Shown here: piece by piece, positions 26,338 to 34,842 of the stretch
Numbering within the stretch: position 1 is the stretch's first letter
How the letters are laid out: each line of letters opens with the position of its first letter
The notes under the pieces: model-generated
What the model was told of the DNA's origin: nothing
Database searches by the model: none
The model's input: the letters and a program-made list of their open reading frames with translations, nothing else
Translations under genes and position numbers: made by a program
From: Thermomonas paludicola
Lineage (GTDB): Bacteria; Pseudomonadota; Gammaproteobacteria; Xanthomonadales; Xanthomonadaceae
Assembly: GCF_024498955.1 (NCBI RefSeq)
Contig: NZ_CP093311.1
Span: 992,001-1,056,000 of the forward strand
Length of the DNA: 64,000 nucleotides
Reading direction: 5' to 3'

Positions 26338-27384
26338 ATGATCGATCCGCACCGCGCCCGCAAGAAGACCCGCACCACCTCGCTGGACATCGCCCATCGC
26401 GCGGGGGTGTCGCAGGCCACGGTATCGCGCGTGCTGGCCGGCAGCCCACTGGTCAATGCGGAAACCCGCAGGCGCGTGGAAGAGGCAGTGCGCGAGCTGA
26501 ACTACAAGGTCGATCGCCATGCGTCCAGCCTGCGCACCCAGCGTGCCGGCACGCTGGCGTTGCTGCTTTTCGAAGATCCCACCCAGGACGACTCCCACAT
26601 CAATCCGTTTTTCCTGTCGATGCTGGGCTCGATCACCCGCGCCTGCGCACGCTGCGGTCACGACCTGCTGGTGTCGTTCCAGCAGCTGTCCGACGATTGG
26701 CATGCGGATTACGAAGACAGCATGAAGGCCGACGGGCTGATCCTGCTCGGCTACGGCGATTACCTGGCGTATGAAAGCAAGCTGGAGAAACTGGTCGCCA
26801 AGGGCACGCATTTCGTGCGCTGGGGGCAGGTGCAGCAGGGCCAGCCCGGGCTTTCGATCGGCTGCGACAATGCCGCCGGCGGCGCGTTGGCCGGGCGCCA
26901 TCTGCTGGAGCGGGGGCGGCGGCGAATCGCGTTTCTGGGCGATGCCTCGTCGCGCTTCCCCGAGTTTTTCGAACGCTATCGCGGCTGCGACACCGCGCTG
27001 CGGGAAGCCGGCTTGGCCATGCTGCCGGACTTGCAGGTGGATGCCGACAGCACCGAGCAGGCCGGTTATGAGGCCGCCCATTTGCTGGTCACGCGCGGGC
27101 TGCCGTTCGATGCGGTGTTTGCCGCCAGCGACCTGATCGCGGTGGGCGCGCTGCGTGCGCTGAAGGATGCCGGCCTGCGCGTGCCGGAGGATGTGGCGGT
27201 TGTCGGGTTCGATGGCACGCCGATGGCGGCATTCGCCAATCCGCCGCTGAGTACCGTGGTGCAGGACACGTCGAGGGCCGGCGAGTTGCTGGTGGACACC
27301 CTGTTGCGGCGCGTGCGCGATTTTCCGGCGGAAAGCCTGATGCTGGCACCGACGCTGGAAGTGCGCGCCTCCAGCGGCGGGTGA
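26338..27384 (+). CDS. LacI family transcriptional regulator of the maltodextrin locus
   Basis: 348 residues. N-terminal LacI helix-turn-helix (TSLDIAHRAGVSQATVSRVL, residues about 14-33), hinge helix (VDRHASSLRTQRAGTLAL), and a periplasmic-binding-like effector domain (about 63-345) with DAVFAASDLIAVGALRAL and VAVVGFDGTPMA. It lies beside alpha-amylase, an MFS carrier and alpha-glucosidases, so it is predicted to repress them in the absence of maltose or maltodextrin. Matching palindromes at 30711-30726 and 34704-34717 support this. Confidence 0.88.
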   Translation: MIDPHRARKKTRTTSLDIAHRAGVSQATVSRVLAGSPLVNAETRRRVEEAVRELNYKVDRHASSLRTQRAGTLALLLFEDPTQDDSHINPFFLSMLGSITRACARCGHDLLVSFQQLSDDWHADYEDSMKADGLILLGYGDYLAYESKLEKLVAKGTHFVRWGQVQQGQPGLSIGCDNAAGGALAGRHLLERGRRRIAFLGDASSRFPEFFERYRGCDTALREAGLAMLPDLQVDADSTEQAGYEAAHLLVTRGLPFDAVFAASDLIAVGALRALKDAGLRVPEDVAVVGFDGTPMAAFANPPLSTVVQDTSRAGELLVDTLLRRVRDFPAESLMLAPTLEVRASSGG

Positions 27385-27403
27385 TGGCCGCGGCCTTTGC
27401 TCG

Positions 27404-29137
27404 TCACTCCCGCGACAACCGCGCCCCCGCCATCGCCACATCCAACGCGGCGATGAGCGCAGGTTCGGTGGCGGCAGCATCCAGCAGGTACACCCGGACC
27501 CCATGCGCCGGCACCGTGGTCTTCAACGTGCCGCCTTGAGCAATGTCCTGCGCACTGTCGTCCAACGCCGACCGCCAGCGCCCCGCCTCCATCATCGTGT
27601 CGATCGCGAACCGCTCCGGCGCATCGCCCTTGTTCAGCAGCACCAGCGCGATCTGGTGCTGGCCCGCGTGTTGGTAAACCCGATAAAACGCGGCGCGATG
27701 GCCGGCCAGTTCGATGTCCAGCTGCAGGCCCCGCTGCAAGGCCGGCGAGGTTGCGCGGAGGTTGGCGATGCGCGCCAGCGCGGCGCGGATGGGGCTGGCC
27801 TTGGCCTGCTCGATGCCTTCGCTCCCGAAGTAATTGCGGTTGCCGCCATGCTCCGGGCGGCCGCGCATGAAGCCCATTTCCGAACCGTAATAGACCACCG
27901 GGATGCCGCGCGCGGTGAACAGCCAGTTGTGCGCATCGATGAAGCCGGCGTCGCTGGCATCCATGCGCGGCATGTCGTGGTTGTCGTAGAACGTGGCGAG
28001 ATCGTAAGGGTTGGCATACGGCCCGCCGGTCAGGTGCAGCGCCGCCGCCAGCTGCTCGAACCCGGCCTGGCTGCGGCCAAACGCGGCCTCCATCGCCTGC
28101 TTCATCGGGAAATCCAGTACCGAGGTTTCGCCGTGGCCGGGCAGGGTGTGGATGGCGATCTTCGCGGCGTCGTAGTCGAACGCCTCGCCGAACATGAAGA
28201 AGCCGGGATGCTGCGCGCGGATGCGGCTGGTGAAGGCCTGCCAGAAGGTGTCTGGCATCCAGGCGATGGTGTCGATGCGGAAGGCGTCGGCGCCCTGCGC
28301 GATCCACTGCTCGTAGGCGCCGGCCAGATAGTCCAGCACCGCCGGATTGTGCTCGTTGAAGTCGGACAGCTGCGCCAGGTTGCCGTCGAAGATCGAGCCA
28401 GTGCTGCCATCCACCGGGCCGCGCGTGTTGTAGAAACGGTGCAACGGGTTGTGCGCGGGATCCAGCTGCTGCGGCGGCAAATTCTGGTGATCGGCGACCA
28501 GCTTGCCGCTGGCATCGTAGATCTTGCCGAAGCCTGGCTGGTCGGACGCCATGCCCCAGGCGGGTGACCCGTGGTTGCCAACGATATCCAGCACCAGCTT
28601 CATGTGTCTGGCGTGCATGGCATTGGCCAGGTCGCGGAAATCCATGCCGGGGCTGGGCAGGTGTTCGTCGAGCGTGTAGAAATTCACCCCCCAGTAGCCG
28701 TGGTAGCCGGTCTTGCCCTTGTCGGCGAGGATGCCGCCGCAGCTTGGCGCGGTGCCGCCGGTGAAGGACTGGTCCGGGTTGTCCACCACCGGGGTGATCC
28801 AGACGGCGGTGAAGCCCATGTCGCGGATGTAGTCCAGGTGATCGGCGATGCCCTTGAAGTCGCCGCCGAGATAGCCGAGGTTGCCGCTCACGCCGTTGCA
28901 CGGCGGCAGCGGGATGTCGAAGGTGCGCAGCGCGCCGCCCTGGTCGCGGTGGTCGTTGGACGGATCGCCGTTGACGAAGCGGTCGGTCATCACGAAGTAC
29001 ACCGCCTGGCTGGCGAACGGCTCCAACGTGCCGTAGTAGTCCTTCGCCAGCGGCGGCAACGGATGCGGCGTTGTCGTGGCGCACGCGGCCAGCAGGCCGG
29101 CGGTGGTCAGGGTGAGCAGGGCGTGGCGGATGCGCAT
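27404..29137 (-). CDS. Alpha-amylase family (GH13) lipoprotein
   Basis: 577 residues. Lipoprotein signal (lipobox LAAC, Cys19), then a GH13 barrel. The catalytic nucleophile Asp is in DAFRIDTIAWM (near residue 292), the acid/base Glu in FGEAFD (near 327), and the transition-state stabiliser in YDNHDMPRM (near 394). MTDRFVNGDPSNDH at the N-terminus resembles cyclomaltodextrinase/amylase calcium-site regions. It probably cuts maltodextrins at the outer membrane or in the periplasm. Transcribed after the MFS gene (10-bp gap); GAGGA before the ATG. Confidence 0.88.
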   Translation of the reverse strand: MRIRHALLTLTTAGLLAACATTTPHPLPPLAKDYYGTLEPFASQAVYFVMTDRFVNGDPSNDHRDQGGALRTFDIPLPPCNGVSGNLGYLGGDFKGIADHLDYIRDMGFTAVWITPVVDNPDQSFTGGTAPSCGGILADKGKTGYHGYWGVNFYTLDEHLPSPGMDFRDLANAMHARHMKLVLDIVGNHGSPAWGMASDQPGFGKIYDASGKLVADHQNLPPQQLDPAHNPLHRFYNTRGPVDGSTGSIFDGNLAQLSDFNEHNPAVLDYLAGAYEQWIAQGADAFRIDTIAWMPDTFWQAFTSRIRAQHPGFFMFGEAFDYDAAKIAIHTLPGHGETSVLDFPMKQAMEAAFGRSQAGFEQLAAALHLTGGPYANPYDLATFYDNHDMPRMDASDAGFIDAHNWLFTARGIPVVYYGSEMGFMRGRPEHGGNRNYFGSEGIEQAKASPIRAALARIANLRATSPALQRGLQLDIELAGHRAAFYRVYQHAGQHQIALVLLNKGDAPERFAIDTMMEAGRWRSALDDSAQDIAQGGTLKTTVPAHGVRVYLLDAAATEPALIAALDVAMAGARLSRE

Positions 29138-29147
29138 GGCGTGGTCC

Positions 29148-30641
29148 TCAGGCGGCAGTGCGCGGGGCGGGCAGGCGCACCAGCAGCACGCAGGCGCCGC
29201 CCACGATCAGGCTGATGCCGCCGATGGTCAGCGCGTGGATCGGGTGCCCGCCCAGCAGGGTTTTCAGCAGGAAACCCAACAGGCTGGCCGCAACCAGCTG
29301 CGGGATGACGATGAAGAAATTGAAGATGCCCATGTAGGTGCCCATCTTCGCGGCGGGCACCGCGTCGGACAGCATCGCGTAGGGCAGCGACAGGATCGAG
29401 GCCCACGCGAAGCCGACGCCCAGCATCGACAGCAACAGCCAGTGCGGGTCGCGAATCCAGCCGATCGAGAGCAGGCCGAGTCCGCCCAGCAGTGCGTTCA
29501 GCAGGTGGCTGCCGCGCAGGCCGAAGCGACGCACCATCCACGGGATCGCGATGGCGGCGAGCGCGGCAAAGCCGTTGTAGGCGGCAAACAGCACGCCCAC
29601 CCAGTTGGCGCCGGAGTTGTAGGCGGCAGAGGCCGGGTCGGTGCTGCCGAAATGCAGCTCGGTGACCGCGGCAGTGGTGTAGATCCACATCGAAAACAGC
29701 GCGAACCACGAGAAGAATTGCACCACCGCCAGCTGCGCCATGGCGGGTGGCATGTCGCGCACGTCGTCCAGGATGCGGGTGAAGGCATTGTCGGCGCGCA
29801 GGAAGGTGCGCACGAGGAAGGCGAGGCCGAAGCCGGCCAGCAGCCCGGCCAGGATGTACAGCGCCTTGTCCAGCGCGCGGCTTTCCACCACTGCGGCCAG
29901 CAGTGCGCCGGCCGACACTGCGGCAAGCGCCAGTGCGCGCAGCAGCGCGGCATTGCCCGTGCGTGGCTGCAGCAGCGGCGCAGTGTCCCAGCCGGCAATG
30001 GCCTCCGGGGGATATTCGCGGGTGCGCAGCACGGTCCAGCCGATGGCGCCCAGCATCACAGCACCGCCGGCATAGAAGGCGTAGCGCACGGTGTCCGGAA
30101 CCTGGCCCGCGGGCGCGGTGTTGGCCACGCCGCAGCGTTCCAGGATGTAGGGCAGCAGGCTGGCCACCACCGAGCCCACGCCGATGAAGAAGCTCTGCAT
30201 CGCATAGCCGCTTGGCCGCTGCGCCGGCAGCAGCTGGTCGCCGACGAAGGCGCGGAACGGTTCCATCGACACGTTGATGGAGGCATCGAGCACCCACAGC
30301 ATGCCGGCGGCGATCCACAGCGTGGGCACGTTGGGGAAGGCCAGCAGCGCCAGCGACGCGAGAACCGCGCCCATCAGGAAATACGGGCGGCGCCGGCCCA
30401 GTCGCGTCCAGGTGCGGTCGGACAGGTAACCGATCAGCGGTTGCACCAGCAGCCCGGTCAATGGCGCGGCCACCCACAGGATGGGGATGTCATCCATGCT
30501 CGCGCCAAGCGTCTGGAAGATGCGGCTGACGTTGGCGTTTTGCAGGGCAAACCCGAACTGGATGCCCAGGAAACCGAAGCACATGTTCCAGATCTGCCAG
30601 AACGAGAGTTGCGGTTTTTCCGCCAAGCCCCTGGTATGCAT
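29148..30641 (-). CDS. MFS sugar transporter, SLC45/GPH-like (probable maltose/maltodextrin carrier)
   Basis: 497 residues with about 12 transmembrane helices. The N-terminal segment (KPQLSFWQIWNMCFGFLGIQ) and YLSDRTWTRLGRRRPYFLMG (the MFS loop 2-3 signature) resemble sucrose/maltose symporters of the SLC45 type found in xanthomonads and Caulobacter. It is predicted to move maltose or maltodextrin from periplasm to cytoplasm by proton symport. It diverges from the alpha-glucosidase gene, and the shared region carries a LacI/CRE-like operator. A GGGGA ribosome-binding site is visible. Confidence 0.82.
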   Translation of the reverse strand: MHTRGLAEKPQLSFWQIWNMCFGFLGIQFGFALQNANVSRIFQTLGASMDDIPILWVAAPLTGLLVQPLIGYLSDRTWTRLGRRRPYFLMGAVLASLALLAFPNVPTLWIAAGMLWVLDASINVSMEPFRAFVGDQLLPAQRPSGYAMQSFFIGVGSVVASLLPYILERCGVANTAPAGQVPDTVRYAFYAGGAVMLGAIGWTVLRTREYPPEAIAGWDTAPLLQPRTGNAALLRALALAAVSAGALLAAVVESRALDKALYILAGLLAGFGLAFLVRTFLRADNAFTRILDDVRDMPPAMAQLAVVQFFSWFALFSMWIYTTAAVTELHFGSTDPASAAYNSGANWVGVLFAAYNGFAALAAIAIPWMVRRFGLRGSHLLNALLGGLGLLSIGWIRDPHWLLLSMLGVGFAWASILSLPYAMLSDAVPAAKMGTYMGIFNFFIVIPQLVAASLLGFLLKTLLGGHPIHALTIGGISLIVGGACVLLVRLPAPRTAA

Positions 30642-30710
30642 GCCGTCCCCTGTCAGTGCTGCGTGCTGTCGCGAGCCACCATATACGGCAAGGCTGGCGC
30701 CTGCGCGGCT

Positions 30711-30726
30711 GTGTAAACGTATTCAC
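30711..30726. promoter_or_regulatory. LacI/CRE-like operator between MFS and alpha-glucosidase genes
   Basis: GTGTAAACGTATTCAC is an imperfect palindrome centred on CG. The inner TGTAAACGTATTCA fits the CRE consensus TGWAARCGYTWNCW with one mismatch. Its complement shares TGAATACGT with the site upstream of the TonB receptor. It is the likely target of the LacI-type regulator at 26338. Confidence 0.6.
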
Positions 30727-30797
30727 CGCCTGTGCGGGTGTGCGCGCCAACGCGAGACGGCATAGTCAGCGCCAACGTGCAGGGAACGGGATGCGGA

Positions 30798-32411
30798 ATG
30801 AAGGCTCTGGAGTGGTGGCGTGGCGCGGTGATCTACCAGATCTACCCGCGCAGTTTCCTGGACACCAATGGCGATGGCGTGGGCGATTTGCCGGGCATCG
30901 TCCAGCAGCTGGACTACGTGGCGTCGCTGGGCGTGGACGCGATCTGGATTTCACCGTTCTTCACCTCGCCGATGGCCGATTTCGGCTATGACATCGCCGA
31001 CTATCGCGGCGTGGATCCGCTGTTCGGCACGCTTGCGGATTTCGACCGGCTGCTGGCGAAGGCGCATGCGCTGGGCCTGAAGGTGATGATCGACCAGGTG
31101 CTCAGCCATTGCTCGGCGGAACATGCCTGGTTCCAGGAGAGCCGCGCCAGCCGCGACAACCCCAAGGCTGATTGGTTTGTCTGGGCCGATGCCAGGCCCG
31201 ACGGCGCGCCGCCCAACAACTGGCTGTCGCTGTTCGGTGGCGTGGCCTGGCAGTGGGAGCCGCGGCGCGGGCAGTATTACCTGCACAACTTCCTGCCATC
31301 GCAGCCGGATTTGAACTTCCACAATCCGAAGGTGCGCCGGGCGCAGCTGGACAACGTGAAGTTCTGGCTGGATCGCGGCGTGGACGGGTTCCGGCTGGAT
31401 GCGATCAACTTCTGCTTCCACGATGCGCAACTGCGCGACAACCCGCCCAAGCCGGCGGCGCTGCGCAGCGGGCGCGGCTTCAGCGCGGACAATCCTTACG
31501 CGTTCCAGTACCACTGGTACAACAACACGCGGCCGGAGAATCTCGGCTTCCTGGAAGACTTGCGCACCTTGATGGACCGCTATCCGGACGTTGGCGCGCT
31601 GGGCGAGATCTCGTCGGAAGATTCGCTGGCCACCACGGCGGAGTACTGCAACGACCGCCGCTTGCACATGGGGTACAGCTTCGAACTGCTGACTGACGAT
31701 TGCAGCGCCGCCTATCTCCGCGCCACGGTGGAGGCACTGGAAGCGAAGATGCAGGAAGGCCAGCCGTGCTGGGCCATCTCCAACCACGACGTGCAACGCG
31801 CGGTCACCCGCTGGGGCGGTGGCGCTGCCGACGATGCGCTGGCGGTGCAGCTGGTGGCGCTGGTGTGTTCGCTGCGGGGAGCGGTCTGCCTGTTCCAGGG
31901 CGAGGAACTGGGGCTTCCCGAAGCCGAGGTGCCGTTCGAGGCGTTGCGGGATCCGTACGGCAAGGCGTTCTGGCCCAATTTCAAGGGTCGCGATGGCTGC
32001 CGCACGCCGATGCCGTGGAGCAATGGCGCGAACGCGGGATTCAGCGAAGGCGAGCCGTGGCTGCCGGTGGCGGCGGAACATCGCGCGCTCAGCGTCGAAG
32101 CCCAGCAGCACGACGCTGCCTCGGTGCTGAACGCGACCCGCGCCTTCCTGCGCTGGCGCAAGGCGCAGCCGGCGCTGGTGCATGGCGATATCCGTTTCGC
32201 GGATGCGCCCGAGCCCTTGCTCGCGTTCGTGCGCGGGCATGCCGGCCAGCGCGTGCTGGCGGTGTTCAACCTGTCGGCGCAATCGGTGGAGTGGCGCGCG
32301 CCGGCCGGCGCTGCCCTGCTGGATGCGCCCGGGCCGCTGGCGGCCAGCCTGGATGCAGGCGGCGTGCTGCATGTGCCGCCGCGCGGCGCGGCGTTTGCCA
32401 CGTTGGAGTGA
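30798..32411 (+). CDS. Alpha-glucosidase (GH13)
   Basis: 537 residues. Cytoplasmic GH13 enzyme that releases glucose from maltose and maltodextrins. The N-terminus WWRGAVIYQIYPRSFLDTNG is typical of the alpha-glucosidase/oligo-1,6-glucosidase branch. Catalytic sites are DGFRLDAINF (nucleophile Asp near residue 200), GEISSED (acid Glu near 271) and SNHDVQRAVTRW (near 331). No signal peptide. The ATG at 30798 is chosen because the domain begins directly after it. It is followed 5 bp later by the GH97 gene. Confidence 0.9.
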   Translation: MKALEWWRGAVIYQIYPRSFLDTNGDGVGDLPGIVQQLDYVASLGVDAIWISPFFTSPMADFGYDIADYRGVDPLFGTLADFDRLLAKAHALGLKVMIDQVLSHCSAEHAWFQESRASRDNPKADWFVWADARPDGAPPNNWLSLFGGVAWQWEPRRGQYYLHNFLPSQPDLNFHNPKVRRAQLDNVKFWLDRGVDGFRLDAINFCFHDAQLRDNPPKPAALRSGRGFSADNPYAFQYHWYNNTRPENLGFLEDLRTLMDRYPDVGALGEISSEDSLATTAEYCNDRRLHMGYSFELLTDDCSAAYLRATVEALEAKMQEGQPCWAISNHDVQRAVTRWGGGAADDALAVQLVALVCSLRGAVCLFQGEELGLPEAEVPFEALRDPYGKAFWPNFKGRDGCRTPMPWSNGANAGFSEGEPWLPVAAEHRALSVEAQQHDAASVLNATRAFLRWRKAQPALVHGDIRFADAPEPLLAFVRGHAGQRVLAVFNLSAQSVEWRAPAGAALLDAPGPLAASLDAGGVLHVPPRGAAFATLE

Positions 32412-32416
32412 GGCAC

Positions 32417-34570
32417 ATGAATGCCATTGCGCGTCATGCCCGCGAAAGCGGAAATCCAGCTTCGTTGCCTTTCAAGGTCAAGAACTGGATTGGACGGATC
32501 GTCGTCTGTCAGCAGCGGCCCGCCTTCGCGGGGCTGGCCAGCAGAGTGCTTTTGGCCGCCGGATTGTTGCTGTCCTCGCTCGTCCATGCCGACACGGTGG
32601 CCAGCGTGGCGTCGCCGGACGGTCGCAACGTGGTCCAGTTGTCGCTGGACGGCAACGGACGCCTGTCGTATCGCGTGCAGCGCGACGGCAAGCCGGTGAT
32701 TGCCGATTCGCAGCTGGGGCTGCGCCTGCGCAACGGCCCGCAGCTGTTGGCCGGCTTTGCGCTGCAGGGGCAGCAGGCGTCCACGTTCGATGACACCTGG
32801 CAGCAGCCCTGGGGCGAGCGCCGCTTCATTCGCAACCACTACAACGAGCTGCGCACGCAATTCGTCGAACGTCAGCGCGACCGGCGGCGGATGGACGTGG
32901 TGTTCCGCGTGTATGACGACGGGCTTGGCTTCCGCTATGAATTCCCGAAGCAGCCGGGGTTGGCGGTGATGGAGATCCAGGACGAGTTCACCGAATTTTC
33001 CATCGCCCAGCCTGCCACTGCATGGTGGATTCCGGCTGGGGAGTGGAACCGTTACGAATACCTCTACAACCGCACGCAGCTGGCGGAGTTGTCGCAGGCG
33101 CACACGCCGGTGACGCTGCGTACCGACGGCGGCCTGCACCTGTCGATCCACGAGGCCGCACTGGTGGATTACGCGTCGATGTGGCTGCAGCGCGCCGAGG
33201 GCCAGCGCCTGCGCGCGCATTTGGCGCCGGGCGGCGCGCAGGGCGTCAGCGTGATCCGCAAGACGCCGTTCACCACGCCGTGGCGCAGCATCCAGATCAG
33301 CGAGCGCGCCGGCGGGCTGGTGGAGTCCAGCCTGATCCTCAATCTCAACGAACCCTCCACACTGGGCGACGTGAGCTGGTTCAAGCCATCCAAGTACGTC
33401 GGGGTGTGGTGGTCGCTGCATCTGAACCAGCAGACCTGGGGCAGTGGGCCAGCGCATGGCGCCACCACCGAGAACACCCGGCGCTACATCGACTTCGCCG
33501 CGGCCAACGGGTTTCGCGGCGTGCTGGTGGAAGGCTGGAATCCGGGTTGGGATGGCGACTGGTTCGCCAATGGCTGGGGCTTCGACTACACCCGCGCGAC
33601 GCCGGATTTCGATCTCGAAGGCCTGTCGAAATACGCCGCCGGCAAGGGCGTGCACCTGATCGGCCATCACGAGACCGCCTGCGCGGTCAGTCATTACGAG
33701 CGCCAATTGGCTGCGGCGCTGGACCTGTATGCGCGCAATGGCGTTGACGTGGTCAAGACCGGCTATGTCTGCGATGCCGGCCAGATCGAGCGCCAGGACG
33801 TCGCAGGCGGTCCCGTGCTGCGCGAATGGCACGATGGCCAGTGGATGAGCCGACACCATTTGCGCGTGGTGCAGGAGGCGGCGAAGCGGCATATCGCCAT
33901 CAACTCGCACGAGCCGATCAAGGACACCGGCCTGCGCCGCACGTATCCGAACTGGGTCTCGCGCGAGGGCGCGCGCGGCATGGAATACAACGCGTGGGCG
34001 GTGCCGCCCAATCCGCCCGAGCATGAAATCAACCTGGTGTTCACCCGCCTGCTGGCGGGGCCGATGGACTACACCCCCGGCATCGTCAGTCTCACCGGCC
34101 GCGGCGGGCAGGAGCTGCAGAGCACGCTGGCACGCCAGCTGGCGCTGTACGTCGGCATCTACAGCCCGATCCAGATGGTGGCCGACCTGCCCGAGCATTA
34201 CGCGCAGCACCCGGAGGCGTTCCAGTTCATCAAGGATGTCGCGGTGGACTGGGATGACACCCGCGTGTTGGCGGGCGAGGTGGGCGAGTTCGTGGCGATC
34301 GCGCGCAAGGCCCGCGCGACGCCCGAGTGGTTTGTCGGCGCGATGAACGACCGGCATCCGCGCACGCTGGCGCTGCCGCTGGACTTCCTTGATGCCGGCA
34401 AGCGCTACGTCGCGCAGATCTATCGCGATGGCGACGGTGCCGACTGGCATGGCGAGGCGCGCTTCCGTTTCGTGCATGAGCAAAAAACGTTGCGCCGTGG
34501 CGACGTATTGACCCTTTGGCTGGCGGCAGGGGGGGGCGCAGCCGTGCGCCTGGTGCCGCAGGGGAACTGA
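32417..34570 (+). CDS. GH97 family alpha-glucosidase (SusB-like) with REP-derived N-terminus
   Basis: 717 residues. GH97 layout: N-terminal beta-sandwich, central barrel and C-terminal beta domain. HHETACAVSHYE, SHEPIKDTGLRRTYPN and SREGARGMEYNAW resemble the Glu-bearing regions of inverting SusB-type enzymes, while the VKVDF motif of the retaining branch is absent (VKTGYV here). A signal peptide (VLLAAGLLLSSLVHA) indicates a periplasmic enzyme, but it starts only near residue 43. The preceding residues (RHARESGNPAS...) read like a translated REP element. GGAG before ATG 32417 supports initiation there; GTG 32546 is the alternative. Confidence 0.85.
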   Translation: MNAIARHARESGNPASLPFKVKNWIGRIVVCQQRPAFAGLASRVLLAAGLLLSSLVHADTVASVASPDGRNVVQLSLDGNGRLSYRVQRDGKPVIADSQLGLRLRNGPQLLAGFALQGQQASTFDDTWQQPWGERRFIRNHYNELRTQFVERQRDRRRMDVVFRVYDDGLGFRYEFPKQPGLAVMEIQDEFTEFSIAQPATAWWIPAGEWNRYEYLYNRTQLAELSQAHTPVTLRTDGGLHLSIHEAALVDYASMWLQRAEGQRLRAHLAPGGAQGVSVIRKTPFTTPWRSIQISERAGGLVESSLILNLNEPSTLGDVSWFKPSKYVGVWWSLHLNQQTWGSGPAHGATTENTRRYIDFAAANGFRGVLVEGWNPGWDGDWFANGWGFDYTRATPDFDLEGLSKYAAGKGVHLIGHHETACAVSHYERQLAAALDLYARNGVDVVKTGYVCDAGQIERQDVAGGPVLREWHDGQWMSRHHLRVVQEAAKRHIAINSHEPIKDTGLRRTYPNWVSREGARGMEYNAWAVPPNPPEHEINLVFTRLLAGPMDYTPGIVSLTGRGGQELQSTLARQLALYVGIYSPIQMVADLPEHYAQHPEAFQFIKDVAVDWDDTRVLAGEVGEFVAIARKARATPEWFVGAMNDRHPRTLALPLDFLDAGKRYVAQIYRDGDGADWHGEARFRFVHEQKTLRRGDVLTLWLAAGGGAAVRLVPQGN
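32429..32540. repeat. Degenerate REP pair forming the 5' end of the GH97 gene
   Basis: CGTCATGCCCGCGAAAGCGG followed by AAATCCAGCTT (from 32433) is nearly identical to one arm of the REP pair at 41674. A second, interrupted arm is suggested by CTGGATT (about 32486) and CCCGCCTTCGCGGGG (about 32519). It lies between the start codon and the signal peptide. Confidence 0.55.
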
Positions 34571-34653
34571 GCGCGGGCGGTCGCGATTTTCCGGGCGCCT
34601 GGGCGTGCGTGCGGATGCGGTGGATTCGCATCCAGCGGGCGGTTTTGCATTGC

Positions 34654-34733
34654 GGAAATCGTTTGCAGGCGCGGGTTCCAGGTTTTTTCGGAGGTCATCG
34701 CAATGAATACGTATGCAGGCACTTTCGTTTGCA
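34654..34733. promoter_or_regulatory. Cluster of LacI-like operator sites upstream of the TonB receptor
   Basis: TGAATACGTATGCA (34704-34717) is a near-perfect palindrome sharing TGAATACGT with the complement of the 30711 operator. Two flanking sites centred at 34660/34661 and 34726/34727 both contain TCGTTTGCA, an operator half-site. The whole 272-bp region between the GH97 stop and the receptor start holds no gene. Confidence 0.55.
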
Positions 34734-34842
34734 ATGGGCGCCACTAACATCGTGCCGTTCACGCAATTTTCAGCGTGACTGGCTTGAAAACGCGGGCGGC
34801 AACAGATCGCTCGAATCCTGAATACCGATCTTGGAGGGGAAG

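Noticed and set aside
30732..30797. Longer N-terminus of the alpha-glucosidase from 30732
   Set aside because: It would place the promoter/operator region in coding sequence and adds residues not expected in GH13 enzymes; the conserved N-terminus begins at 30798.
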